Assembly (NCBI GenBank): GCA_900552015.1
Contig: URXY01000013.1
Span: forward strand, 1-39,386
Direction: 5' to 3'
Length of the DNA stretch: 39,386 bases
DNA from: an uncultured Eubacteriales bacterium
GTDB taxonomy: Bacteria > Bacillota > Clostridia > Oscillospirales > Oscillospiraceae
The position numbers and the translations under genes are program-made. Under the pieces are notes generated by a model. That model was given only the letters and a program-made list of their open reading frames with translations. It made no database searches and was not told where the DNA came from. Positions 1-8,044 of the stretch are shown in pieces (within the stretch, counting starts at the first letter, position 1; every line of letters begins with the position of its first letter).

Positions 1-43
1 GGAAGTAGAAATCTACTACCGCTTCATCGGCAAAATCGACTGA
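1..43 (+). CDS. Large serine recombinase, C-terminal end only (partial)
   Basis: The window opens inside a reading frame (first full codon at 2, TGA at 41-43) that encodes EVEIYYRFIGKID. This matches my recollection of the extreme C-terminus of TndX/Tn5397-type large serine recombinases carrying a DUF4368 tail, which commonly end in a V-x-Y-Y-R-F-I-G-K-I-D-like string. Such recombinases catalyse excision and integration of integrative conjugative elements and usually lie at the very end of the element. The immediately following truncated regulator gene supports that reading, because it looks like the interrupted target. Only 13 residues are visible, so the family call rests on this short tail plus context. 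Confidence 0.6.
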   Translation, partial: EVEIYYRFIGKID

Positions 44-82
44 CCTTTCTTTTTTACCCAACAATATCTTTAATTAAGGGAG
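44..82. other. Probable element/chromosome junction (right attachment site)
   Basis: About 40 bp separate the recombinase stop codon from the point (around 78-82, sequence GGGAGACGGG) where an XRE-regulator reading frame becomes recognisable. An in-frame TAA at 71-73 lies just before that point, so the regulator homology does not continue leftward. TndX-type recombinases are known to cross over at a GA dinucleotide, and GA is present at 80-81 and 82-83. The exact crossover base cannot be fixed without the other end of the element. Confidence 0.5.
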
Positions 83-550
83 ACGGGCAAGAGCTATCCC
101 GATATCCACAGCCTGCTCCTGCTCAGTGCCCTCTTCGATGTTTCGCTCGACCAACTCATCAAAGGAGATTTGGAAACCATGAAACAGGAAGTCAACGCCG
201 CCGACGTCAAGGCCATGAACCGCGATGCCGTCATCTACACCGGTCTGCTCGCCGCCACGATCATCCTGCCCGTGCCGCTGCTCAAATGGTTTGACCTGTA
301 TGGCCTCATCCCGGAGCTTTTGCTCTGGGGCAGCGCGATGTACTTCGCCCTCCGCCTCGAGCGCATCAAAAAAGCAAATAACGTCCAGTCCTACAGGGAG
401 ATCTTGGCCTTCAGCGAAGGGAAGCGGCTCGACGAGATCGAGCAGAAGGTCGAAGCGGGCAAGCGGCCCTATCAGAAAGTTCTGCTCGTCCTGCTCACCG
501 CCGGGATCACACTGCTCGTCGGCATGGTGCTCAGCTGGCTGCTGCTGTAA
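80..550 (+). pseudogene. XRE-family regulator with C-terminal membrane segments, 5' truncated by element insertion
   Basis: From position 80 the frame reads ETGKSYPDIHSLLLLSALFD and continues VSLDQLIKGDLE. This is the end of an XRE-type HTH domain; the usual context is a W-E-x-G-K-S-Y-P-D-I helix. A linker and two hydrophobic helices follow (around 239-345 and 478-547), ending at TAA 548-550. The HTH start and the initiator codon are missing because the sequence to the left belongs to the recombinase-bearing element. A TTG at 170 or ATG at 179 could start a 123-126 aa membrane remnant, but such a product would have no DNA-binding domain. Full-length relatives are membrane-tethered regulators of roughly 200 residues. 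The N-terminal half should lie at the far end of the inserted element. Confidence 0.75.
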
Positions 551-560
551 GCAAACATCA

Positions 561-596
561 CAAAACCCGCCCCGACGCAAAAGCGTCAGGGCGGGC
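561..596 (-). terminator. Intrinsic terminator for the acyltransferase/DUF6320 unit
   Basis: Read on the minus strand, a GC-rich stem (GCCCGCCCTGACGC paired with GCGTCGGGGCGGG, TTTT loop, one U-G wobble) is followed by TTTT. On the plus strand the corresponding pair is a C-A mismatch, so it favours minus-strand transcription arriving from 617. Confidence 0.75.
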
Positions 597-616
597 TTAC
601 TTTTCAGGGACGCGCT

Positions 617-1309
617 TCACATATTGAAGCGCCGTCTTGCCTCCTCGCGGAGCGACGGGACGCGGCGCACGATGCGCAGCGGGATGATGAGCCCGATGCA
701 GATGACGAGCACGACGAGCGACCAGCTCGGCTGCCACGCCTCAAGAAAATACCGGTCAATGCAGTATTCGACGCCCATCGCCATCAGACCCACCGCGCCG
801 ATGCACATCGCGATGGAGGAAAGGCGTGACCTTCTGCCGTCGCGCAGCAGAAAGCTCAGCAAAAACACGACGACGCACGCCCAGCCGAGCATCGGCAGCA
901 CGAGCCCGCGGAACCACCGCCCCCCGTGCAGCGCGACTGAGATGATCCAGACGTAAACACCGATGGCGGCGACATCCGCCGTCAGGCGGAAGAAGATCGG
1001 AATGCCGCGCGCGAGCATCGGCAGCGCAAACCAGACCCACAGCATCACCGCCGCGCCCGCGACGTAGAGCGACCACGGGTGCTCCGTCGGCAAAATGAGA
1101 TTCAGCAGTCCGCAGCAGAGCGACACGGACGCGAGCATCGCTGTCAGCAGCGCGGCGGCAGCCCGGCGCGAAGCGGGCGGCACCTCCGCGGGCTTGGTCG
1201 GAAAATAGCTCGGCGCGTCGGGGGCGGGCTTCCATGCGGGCGTGCCGCAGAGCGGGCAGCGCTCCGCGCCCTCGTCCAGCTCCACGCCGCAGTTGACACA
1301 GTATGACAT
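617..1309 (-). CDS. DUF6320-type zinc-ribbon membrane protein
   Basis: The protein is about 230 aa. Its N-terminus carries a CxxC...CxxC zinc ribbon (CVNCGVELDEGAERCPLCG). A Pro-rich linker follows, then about six hydrophobic helices from residue ~50 to ~215, and a basic C-terminal tail. The architecture fits the DUF6320 family, whose function is unknown. I chose ATG 1307-1309 over the adjacent TTG because AAGGA lies a few bases upstream. It lies 21 bp downstream of the acyltransferase gene, and both appear to share one transcript. The pairing of this family with condensation-type acyltransferases in Firmicutes is from memory. A role in membrane placement or regulation of the acyltransferase is inference only. 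Confidence 0.75.
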   Translation of the reverse strand: MSYCVNCGVELDEGAERCPLCGTPAWKPAPDAPSYFPTKPAEVPPASRRAAAALLTAMLASVSLCCGLLNLILPTEHPWSLYVAGAAVMLWVWFALPMLARGIPIFFRLTADVAAIGVYVWIISVALHGGRWFRGLVLPMLGWACVVVFLLSFLLRDGRRSRLSSIAMCIGAVGLMAMGVEYCIDRYFLEAWQPSWSLVVLVICIGLIIPLRIVRRVPSLREEARRRFNM

Positions 1310-1330
1310 CAAATTCCTTCTTTCGATTTC

Positions 1331-2605
1331 TCAGCGGTTGCTCTCCACACGTACGGGGATGCCCTCGCGCACGAGGAAGCGGAAAAAGTCGCGCTCGGTG
1401 TCCGTCTCCGCCTGCGTGCCGGCAAAAGTGATCTCCATCGTGTCGCCATAGCTGATGGACGCGCAGTGGCAGCGCGGCACCGTCGCCTGCCCCAGGATGA
1501 CCTCCGCCCCGCGGATGTGCTCGGCCATCTCCGGCGGTACGGTAAAAGCACCGGGATTGGTATAGGTGCAGGAATAGGGCCGCACGCCGTGCAGACGGTA
1601 GTTGAGCGCCATGACGGGATTTTTGAGTGCGACCGGCACAAGGCGCAGCGCAAAATTCTTTGTAAAGCGGACGTTTCCCGTAAACGCCGCCTGCAATTCC
1701 TGGCGGTTGATGTGCAGTTTCATAAAATGGCGCACCTGCGAGACGATCTCGGGAAAGGTGTAGTCACCGAGCGCAGGGTCGATATACGGGCGGACGGTGG
1801 TGATAAAGTTGCGCAGCGTCTCGCTCGGGAACCAGCCGCGCAGGTTGATAGGGATGGCCAGCGCCACAGGGCGCATACGGTACGGCTTTTCGCGCTTCTG
1901 CTTTTCCAAAATGACATAGATGAGCACGGCGGAAAGGTATTCGGTGATGGACGCGCCATAGCTCTTTGCCCGCTCGCGCAGCTTTGAGAGCGGCACAAAG
2001 CCCATCGTCACGTGGAAGGTGTAGAACGGCTCGGGCGTTCCGGTGTTCTGATACGCCGTCGGCTGGCGGTGAAGGCCCAGCGCGTGGTGTCCCGCATAGC
2101 GGGCGTAGGCGTCCTCGAGTTCCTCCTCGCGCGGCGGCTCATTGAGGTCGAGCACGCCGTTTCCCGCCGGAATATCGATGCCCGTCTGGCGCAGATACTC
2201 CGCCAGCAGCGTGCGGAAGAAGACGATGGCCCCGCCGCCGTCGGACAACGCGTGGAAGACCTCGATGGAGATGCGGTTACGATAATAGTAAAAGCGTACG
2301 AGCCAGCCGTTGTCCTCCTTGAAGCGGACGGGCTGGCAGGGGTCGGACACGTCCTCCTTCAAAAACGGTCCCGGTGCATCGTTCGGCTCCAGATAATACC
2401 AGAATGCGCCCTTGCGGATGCGCACGGCAAAGCTCGGGAAGCGCGGCATACAGCGGTCGATAGCGCGCTGGAGCGCCGCGGGGTCGACGTCCTTTTCCAT
2501 CAGGGCGGAGAAGCGATAGATGGCCGAATACTCTTCCTTTTGCAGCGCGGAATACAAAATACCCGCGTTGTCAAGCCGGTACCACCTGCTGTTCGGCTTG
2601 GCCAT
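1331..2605 (-). CDS. Condensation/alcohol acetyltransferase-like acyltransferase
   Basis: The protein is 424 aa of the CoA-dependent acyltransferase (BAHD/condensation/alcohol acetyltransferase) fold. The catalytic motif HALSDGGG (residues ~118-125) is the HxxxDG signature in which the His acts as general base. Such enzymes move an acyl group from an acyl-CoA or carrier protein to a hydroxyl or amine. The substrate cannot be read here. There is no signal peptide or carrier domain, so it is a stand-alone enzyme. The start ATG at 2603-2605 is preceded by GGGAAAGGTGAGAG. The gene leads a two-gene unit with the zinc-ribbon membrane protein and is divergent from an esterase, which suggests opposed acylation and deacylation of a common class of substrate (inference). 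Confidence 0.8.
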   Translation of the reverse strand: MAKPNSRWYRLDNAGILYSALQKEEYSAIYRFSALMEKDVDPAALQRAIDRCMPRFPSFAVRIRKGAFWYYLEPNDAPGPFLKEDVSDPCQPVRFKEDNGWLVRFYYYRNRISIEVFHALSDGGGAIVFFRTLLAEYLRQTGIDIPAGNGVLDLNEPPREEELEDAYARYAGHHALGLHRQPTAYQNTGTPEPFYTFHVTMGFVPLSKLRERAKSYGASITEYLSAVLIYVILEKQKREKPYRMRPVALAIPINLRGWFPSETLRNFITTVRPYIDPALGDYTFPEIVSQVRHFMKLHINRQELQAAFTGNVRFTKNFALRLVPVALKNPVMALNYRLHGVRPYSCTYTNPGAFTVPPEMAEHIRGAEVILGQATVPRCHCASISYGDTMEITFAGTQAETDTERDFFRFLVREGIPVRVESNR

Positions 2606-2646
2606 TATCTCTCACCTTTCCCTCGCGTTCGATCATTTGATATTGT

Positions 2647-2675
2647 ATTGTAGCACAAAGCGCCGCGCACGACAA
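2647..2675 (-). promoter_or_regulatory. Sigma-A type promoter of the acyltransferase unit
   Basis: On the minus strand TTGTCG (2670-2675), a 17-bp spacer and TACAAT (2647-2652) lie about 40 bp upstream of the ATG at 2605. Confidence 0.6.
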
Positions 2676-2761
2676 GAAAGATGAGAGTTTTCCTTTTCTT
2701 TTTTGCAAAAATATGATACGCTGGAAAAAATTCTGAAAACACCGAACCACAGGAGACGCCT

Positions 2762-3703
2762 ATGGAACCCAAACTGCATATCATCCGCAAAAAAAGGAGC
2801 GAGGCCGAGCGCGCCCACCTCGACCCGCTGATGCGTGCGCTCAAGGCGCTGCACAGCGCCGGTGCGCCAGAAAGCATGACCGCCGAAGAGCTTGAGCGTC
2901 AGCGCCGCAGTCAGGAGGTCCTCGGCAAGCTGACTGCGCCGATGACGGGCATGGATTACGAGGAATTTGCCCTCTCGGGCATGAGCGCGGCGTGGACGCG
3001 GCTCAAGGCCCCCCACGGCAGCCGCCATGCGATTTTATACTGCCACGGCGGCGGCTACACGAGCGGCAACCTCGGCTATTCGCGCGTGCTGTCCTCCAAG
3101 CTCGCGCACGCGACAGGCTACGACGTGCTGAGCTTTGAATACCGCCTTGCGCCCGAGTTTCCCTATCCTGCCGCCGTTGAGGACGCGCTACGCGCGTGGG
3201 ACTATCTGATGCTCCAGGGCTACGGCGCGCACGATATCGTCCTCGCGGGTGACAGCGCGGGCGGCAACCTTGCCCTCGTGCTCTGCAGCCGCCTCAAGGC
3301 GGCGGGCCGCAAGCTCCCCGGCGCGCTCATCCTGATGTCCCCGTGGACGGACATGACGATGTCGGGCAAATCGTACACAGAGCGCACGGAGATCGACCCG
3401 ATGCTCACGCCCGAGTACATCGAGGCCGTGCGCCTCGCCTACGCTGCGGGGCGGGACTACCGTTCGAGCGACCTGTCGCCGCTCTTCGCCGACTTCGCAG
3501 GCTACCCGCCGACGCTCATTCAGGTCGGCGATCACGAGATCCTGTATTCGGATTCGGAGCAGCTCTATCAGGCGATGAAGCGCGCCAACGTCTCCTGCCG
3601 CCTGCAGGTCAGCGAGGGGATGTGGCATGTGTTTCAGATGTTCCCGATCAAAAAAGCTTCTATTGCGATAGAGAATATCGCACGGTTCCTACTGGAACAG
3701 TAA
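2762..3703 (+). CDS. Alpha/beta hydrolase, hormone-sensitive-lipase (HSL) family esterase
   Basis: The protein is 313 aa with all HSL-family landmarks. The oxyanion-hole HGGG (YCHGGGYTSGN, residues ~95-98) precedes the nucleophile elbow GDSAGG (~163-168). The acid is in QVGDHEILYSDS (~255-262), and the catalytic His is in MWHVFQMF (~288). It should hydrolyse short acyl or aryl esters in the cytoplasm, as no signal peptide is visible. CAGGAGACG sits just before the ATG at 2762. It is divergent from the acyltransferase at 2605 across a 156-bp spacer, so the two may be co-regulated. The natural substrate is unknown. Confidence 0.88.
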   Translation: MEPKLHIIRKKRSEAERAHLDPLMRALKALHSAGAPESMTAEELERQRRSQEVLGKLTAPMTGMDYEEFALSGMSAAWTRLKAPHGSRHAILYCHGGGYTSGNLGYSRVLSSKLAHATGYDVLSFEYRLAPEFPYPAAVEDALRAWDYLMLQGYGAHDIVLAGDSAGGNLALVLCSRLKAAGRKLPGALILMSPWTDMTMSGKSYTERTEIDPMLTPEYIEAVRLAYAAGRDYRSSDLSPLFADFAGYPPTLIQVGDHEILYSDSEQLYQAMKRANVSCRLQVSEGMWHVFQMFPIKKASIAIENIARFLLEQ

Positions 3704-3713
3704 GCAGATGATC

Positions 3714-3810
3714 TCCCCTGTGCCGCACAGGGAACAGAGCTCAAAGGTGGTGTTCTCTTTTGCAAAAGAGAACACCACCTTTTCCCCGCTTCCCCTACAC
3801 GGTGCAGGGG
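3714..3810. repeat. Palindromic repeat, copy 1: small hairpin plus 40-bp perfect palindrome
   Basis: A small GC hairpin (CCCTGTGC/GCACAGGG, 3716-3732) is followed after 10 bp by a perfect 40-bp palindrome at 3743-3782, with arms starting AAAGGTGGTGTTCTC. A second GC hairpin lies at 3792-3810 (CCCCT...AGGGG). The same layout recurs at 30746-30814 and, inverted, at 31219-31288. It lies just after the esterase stop codon and may also act as its transcription terminator. Confidence 0.75.
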
Positions 3811-3853
3811 ACAAACTTCCCCGTCAGTTTTACAGAAAAATTTCAAAAACTGC

Positions 3854-3881
3854 TTGCAAAGCATCTTTTCCGTGTTATGAT
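3854..3881 (+). promoter_or_regulatory. Promoter of the MoxR/VWA pair
   Basis: TTGCAA (3854-3859), a 16-bp spacer and TATGAT (3876-3881). The predicted start of transcription (about 3888) is only a few bases before the ATG at 3893, so the mRNA may be leaderless or nearly so. Confidence 0.55.
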
Positions 3882-3892
3882 GGGTGCGAAAA

Positions 3893-4849
3893 ATGGACGT
3901 GCAGGACACGTTGCTGAGAAAGAGTGATCTTACTTTGTTGGATTTTTTAAAGCAGGAGGGGCTGAGCCCCGACCTTTTGGACGGCATCCGCGCGTTTAAC
4001 GCGCAGTATCCCACGCCGCCGGAGCTGCAAGGCCGCGTGCCGCGTCCGCGCTATCATTATTACGGTAAAGACGTGTGGGAGGCGGCGGCCGCCGCCATTT
4101 TGTGCGGAGAAAACCTGCTGCTCGCGGGCAGCAAGGCAACGGGCAAGAACGTGCTGGCAGAAAACCTTGCGCAGGCTTTCGCGCGCCCTGCGTGGGACGT
4201 GTCATTCCATGTCAACATGGACGCGGCGAGCCTCATCGGTATGGACACCTTCGAAGGCGGCGAGGTCCGCTTCCGTCCGGGGCCGGTGTATCTTTGCGCC
4301 AAAAATGGCGGCTTCGGCGTGCTCGACGAGATCAATATGGCAAAAAATGAGGCGCTTGCTGTACTGCACGCGACGCTCGACTTCCGCCGCGCCATCGATG
4401 TTCCCGGCTACGAGCGCGTGGAGGTCGATCCCGCCGCGCGCTTCATCGGCACGATGAACTACGGCTACGCCGGCACGCGCGAGCTGAACGAAGCGCTCAC
4501 GTCGCGCTTTGTCGTCATCCAGATGCCGCCGATCGACGAAAGCGGTCTTGCGCGTCTGCTCGGTGACGAGTTCCCGACGCTGGAGAAGAAGTACCGCGGC
4601 CAGTTCGTGCAGCTCTTCCTCGATCTGCAAAAAAAGTGCGAAAATGCGGAGATCTCGGAAAAGGCGCTGGACCTGCGCGGCCTTCTGGACGCGCTGCGCC
4701 TCATCCGCCGCGGCGTGAGCGCAGGCCTCGCGCTCGACATGGGCATCACGAACAAAGCCTTCGACGCTTACGAGCAGGGTCTCATCCGCGACGTGATCGC
4801 CGCGCGCATCCCAAGCAAGCTCGACCGCAGCCGCCTTTTTACCGACTGA
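3893..4849 (+). CDS. MoxR-type AAA+ ATPase
   Basis: The protein is about 318 aa. It has a Walker A (GSKATGKN, around residues 80-87), a Walker B (GVLDEIN, ~146-152) and a sensor-1 segment (GTMNYG). This is the AAA_5/MoxR arrangement used by chaperone-like ATPases that work with VWA-domain partners to insert cofactors or activate targets. I chose ATG 3893; an in-frame GTG at 3884 would add three residues. No Shine-Dalgarno is evident for either, consistent with the promoter lying almost on top of the start. One base separates its stop codon from the start of the VWA gene, so the two are clearly an operon. The client protein is not identifiable from the window. Confidence 0.85.
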   Translation: MDVQDTLLRKSDLTLLDFLKQEGLSPDLLDGIRAFNAQYPTPPELQGRVPRPRYHYYGKDVWEAAAAAILCGENLLLAGSKATGKNVLAENLAQAFARPAWDVSFHVNMDAASLIGMDTFEGGEVRFRPGPVYLCAKNGGFGVLDEINMAKNEALAVLHATLDFRRAIDVPGYERVEVDPAARFIGTMNYGYAGTRELNEALTSRFVVIQMPPIDESGLARLLGDEFPTLEKKYRGQFVQLFLDLQKKCENAEISEKALDLRGLLDALRLIRRGVSAGLALDMGITNKAFDAYEQGLIRDVIAARIPSKLDRSRLFTD

Positions 4850-4850
4850 C

Positions 4851-6602
4851 ATGGAGACCGCAAGCTACTCTGCCCAGCAGCGCCGGGCCATCAACCTCGT
4901 CTGGACGGCGAGCGGGGATTATCAGTTCGAGCCGCAGTTTTTAGCGCTCAAATCAAACGGCGAGCCGGACTTTTATATGAACTGCGTCATCGGCCTTGTG
5001 CACAAGTGGTTCGGTGATGAGACGCAAAAGCGCCTTTTCGCCCACTGGACAGGCGATGTGCGGCAAAGCACCTTCGACGACCTTGCGTGGCTGGCGCTCG
5101 AAAACGCGGTGTATGAAAAAGAGCTTCCCGAGCGTCCCGTACTCGAAGCGCTGCGCTATACGCACGCTGAAGAATTTTTCGCGTCGGAATACCAGCTTTC
5201 GCGGCAGGAGTGGATGGACAAAAACCAGCTCGTCTACTCGCTCCAGTCCGAGCGGTGGAAAAAGGTCCTCTCACAAAAGCCGCCCCTCCTCGCGCCATGG
5301 GAAAAGGGGCTCGGCGAGGCCCTCGCCTGCCCGGGTACGATGAGCGGCGAGGAGCTCGAGGCCGCCGTTCTCGCGGCCTTTGAAAAATATCTGCAATTCG
5401 ACGGCACGGTACATAAAAAGGAGCCGTTCCGCCTGCACTTTGGTGACAAATGGGCGCCGCTTCTCACCAAGCTCATGCCGGTGGAGATCGTCCGCACGGA
5501 CGATCTGACCATCGGCCGCTCCGCCGCCGCGGGCGAGAACGGCATGGTGCGCGCGTCGAACGCGCTGCGCGCCCAGCTCCACTCGAACGAGCGCGAAACG
5601 CAGGACCGCAACTATATCGAGCGCTGCTTCGGTCGCAGCATCTATTCCCCCCAGCGCCTTGCGCGCATCGAGCAGCAGCTTTGCACCGGAAACCACCTCG
5701 GCTGCCACCTGTGGTTCACTAGGGGCGAAAACGCCCCCGACAAACCCGTGAGCGCCGACACGCAGCGTCTCTACGAGCAGGCCGAGGAGCAGGCAAAGCG
5801 CAACCGCGCCGCCTTCTCGCACGACAACGCGCTCTATCAGAATGCGCTGCTACGCTTGACGGAGCAGATACGCAACTGTATGCTCGTCCACCAGCAGCCG
5901 GACCGCGTCACGGCCCGTCAGGGCTTCCTGGACGGCACAAAAGTCTGGCGCGAGCCGATCCTGCGCGATGACCGTGTGTTCCTGCGCGCCGATGAAGAGC
6001 CGCATCCCGGCTTCACGGTCGATCTGATGCTCGACGGCTCGGCCTCGCGCCTGCACTGTCAGGAGACCATCGCCATTCAAGGCTACATCCTCGCGAAAAG
6101 CCTTGCCTCCTGCGGCATCCCCGTGCGCGTGACGAGCTTTTGCAGCCTGCGCGGCTACACGGTGCTGCACATTTTGAAGGATCTCGGCGACAAGAACGGC
6201 GAGCGGAAGGTCTTTGACTACTTTGCCGCCGGTTGGAACCGCGACGGGCTCGCGCTGCGCGGTGCGGGTGAGCTGATGAGATCCGCGCCCGCGGACAAGC
6301 ACCTGCTCATCCTGCTGACCGACGCGAGCCCGGACGACAGCCACAAGATCCTGCCGAGCGGCAAGGTCCCGCTCAGCCGCGACTACGACGGTCAGGCCGG
6401 TATCGACGACACGGCGGAGGAGGTTCGCGCCCTGCGCGCGCAGGGCGTGCGCGTTGCCGCTGTCTTCATGGGCGAGAACGAGAGCGTTCCCGCCGCGAAC
6501 GCCATCTATGGCCGCGACCTCGCGCGCATCCGCCGCATGGATCAGCTCGCCGCCGCGGCAGGCCGTCTCATCCAAACGGAGATACAGGAGCTGAGCTCTT
6601 GA
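4851..6602 (+). CDS. VWA-domain partner protein (CoxE/NorD-like) of the MoxR ATPase
   Basis: The protein is 583 aa. An N-terminal helical region of about 380 residues is followed by a C-terminal von Willebrand A domain. The MIDAS metal site is visible as DGSAS (around residues 393-397), with the later acidic loop LLTDASPDD. Relatives are often annotated as nitric-oxide-reductase activation proteins, although many of their hosts lack such a reductase. Nothing in the window encodes one. The gene starts one base after the MoxR stop codon. Together they form the classic MoxR-VWA module, in which the ATPase remodels a client bound by the VWA protein. A strong hairpin terminator follows at 6609. 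Confidence 0.85.
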   Translation: METASYSAQQRRAINLVWTASGDYQFEPQFLALKSNGEPDFYMNCVIGLVHKWFGDETQKRLFAHWTGDVRQSTFDDLAWLALENAVYEKELPERPVLEALRYTHAEEFFASEYQLSRQEWMDKNQLVYSLQSERWKKVLSQKPPLLAPWEKGLGEALACPGTMSGEELEAAVLAAFEKYLQFDGTVHKKEPFRLHFGDKWAPLLTKLMPVEIVRTDDLTIGRSAAAGENGMVRASNALRAQLHSNERETQDRNYIERCFGRSIYSPQRLARIEQQLCTGNHLGCHLWFTRGENAPDKPVSADTQRLYEQAEEQAKRNRAAFSHDNALYQNALLRLTEQIRNCMLVHQQPDRVTARQGFLDGTKVWREPILRDDRVFLRADEEPHPGFTVDLMLDGSASRLHCQETIAIQGYILAKSLASCGIPVRVTSFCSLRGYTVLHILKDLGDKNGERKVFDYFAAGWNRDGLALRGAGELMRSAPADKHLLILLTDASPDDSHKILPSGKVPLSRDYDGQAGIDDTAEEVRALRAQGVRVAAVFMGENESVPAANAIYGRDLARIRRMDQLAAAAGRLIQTEIQELSS

Positions 6603-6608
6603 CGATGC

Positions 6609-6640
6609 AAAAACGCACAGGCAGCCGCCTGTGCGTTTTT
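6609..6640. terminator. Bidirectional intrinsic terminator
   Basis: A perfect 14-bp stem (AAAAACGCACAGGC, loop AGCC, GCCTGTGCGTTTTT) lies between the convergent VWA gene and the kinase pseudogene. T-tracts on both strands allow it to serve both directions. Confidence 0.92.
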
Positions 6641-6656
6641 CTGTTTTGTTTTTCGC

Positions 6657-7771
6657 CTATTGCAGAATGCCGGAAAGCGTTTCCATTAGCTTGTCCGCCT
6701 CGATAGGCTTGGAGATATGGGCATTCATACCCGCGCGGATGGCCTTCTGCTTGTCTTCTTCAAAGGCGTTTGCCGTGGAAGTCGTGCTTGCGCTCGGACG
6801 GCTCTTCCTTCTCCACGCGGTAGGGCTGCGTGAGCACATCGCGCAGCTCGGACATGATGATGGGCTTGCTCTCGCCGATGAGCTTGCGGATGCGGCAGCA
6901 CCGCCTCCTTGCCCGAGAGCGCCCACTCCGAGCGCATGCCGATCTCCTGCACCATGCGGCTGACGCTGATGGCGGTGTTGGAGTCGTCGTCCGCCACCAG
7001 GACGCGTACGCCCTGGAGCTGCGGCACGGCCTCGTACTTTGCCGACGTGCTGAGCACCTTGAAGGGGATGGAAACGGTATATTCCGTACCCTTGTCAACG
7101 CTGATGGTACCGCCCATCATGTCGACGATGTTCTTGCTGATGGCCATACCGAGGCCCGTGCCCCGGATGCCGCTGACCGTCGTGCTCTCCTCGCGGGTAA
7201 AGGCCTCGAACAGATGCTTCTGGAACTCCTTGCTCATGCCGATGCCGTTGTCCTTAACATGAAACTCATAGGTCGCGTAGCCGTTGGAGTAGTCCGGCTT
7301 CCGGATGATGCGGACGATGATCTGTCCGCCGTTTTTTGTGTACTTGATGACGTTCGCAGGGCTGCGGATATAGCCGCCGTCCGGCGTGACAGTGTAGAGC
7401 ACGCCCGTCCAGTGGTTGACCAGAACGAGCACGACGACCGCGGCGTAAAACACAAGGAATGTCCATTTGAGTGTCTTGATGAGCGCGGGACGCAGGTCGC
7501 GCGCGGCATAGTGCGCGAGCATGACGACCGAGAGCACCATCGTCAGGAAATAGATATCGCGGATCACGACCATCCCCCATGGCATGCAGGGGACCGACTC
7601 ATTATAGACCAGGCCTCATGCCGCATCCGCCGTTGCGTACAGCAGCGCCGCAGTATTGAGCCAGAAGTAGCTCCTATCGTTGGATCGCTTTGTAATGGCC
7701 GCGCTCATCCACGTCACTGCTATGATCATAAAGCAGAGCATGGTCATCTGATGGTAGATCGAACTCGTCAC
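6657..7771 (-). pseudogene. Hybrid sensor histidine kinase remnant (nonsense codon plus several internal deletions)
   Basis: Reading leftward from ~7771 there are transmembrane helices (MTMLCFMIIAV..., YIFLTMVLSVVMLAHYA-like and WTFLVFYAAVVVLVLV), an ATPase domain (N-box-like ANVIKYTKNGG, DNGIGM, GTGLGMAISKNIVD), then receiver pieces (VRVLVADDD..., KLIGESKPII, MSELRDVL, TANAFEEDKQKAIRAGMN, HISKPIEADKL). An in-frame TGA at 7616-7618 splits the membrane region. The HisKA domain is missing: sequence jumps from the last helix directly to the N-box. The receivers are pieced together from three different frames, and their phosphoacceptor cores are gone. TAG at 6657-6659 is the native end. ATG 7747 or GTG 7771 could be the original start. 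It cannot make a working kinase. Confidence 0.88.
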
Positions 7772-7986
7772 TCGCTCGGGTCACCCCGCTTTCTTATCCG
7801 AAATCGCCTCTTGACAGTTTCTTAATTATTTTGCTATAGCACCTTTCTCCGCACAAAGCAAAAGAATTTTGCAAAAAATACAATATCCGACTGAGCTTTC
7901 GCCGCGCGCCCCGCATTTTTGCGGCGAAACGGCGCATGAATGCACGTACCCTGCGGACTCATGCGCTCTGTTTTCCACGATCAGCG

Positions 7987-8015
7987 TTGCAAAGCGCGGC
8001 AGCGCGCTTTATAAT
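7987..8015 (+). promoter_or_regulatory. Promoter of the FliB-like gene
   Basis: TTGCAA (7987-7992), 17-bp spacer, perfect TATAAT (8010-8015). The segment 7772-7986 holds no gene that I can see. It includes a possible but orphan TTGACA...TATAGC pair at 7811-7840. Confidence 0.75.
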
Positions 8016-8044
8016 GGCTGAAGACCATTTGGGGAGGGACCGCC

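Noticed and set aside
7811..7840. TTGACA-18-TATAGC promoter-like pair on the plus strand
   Set aside because: No gene starts within 200 bp downstream, and a better promoter sits directly before the FliB-like gene.
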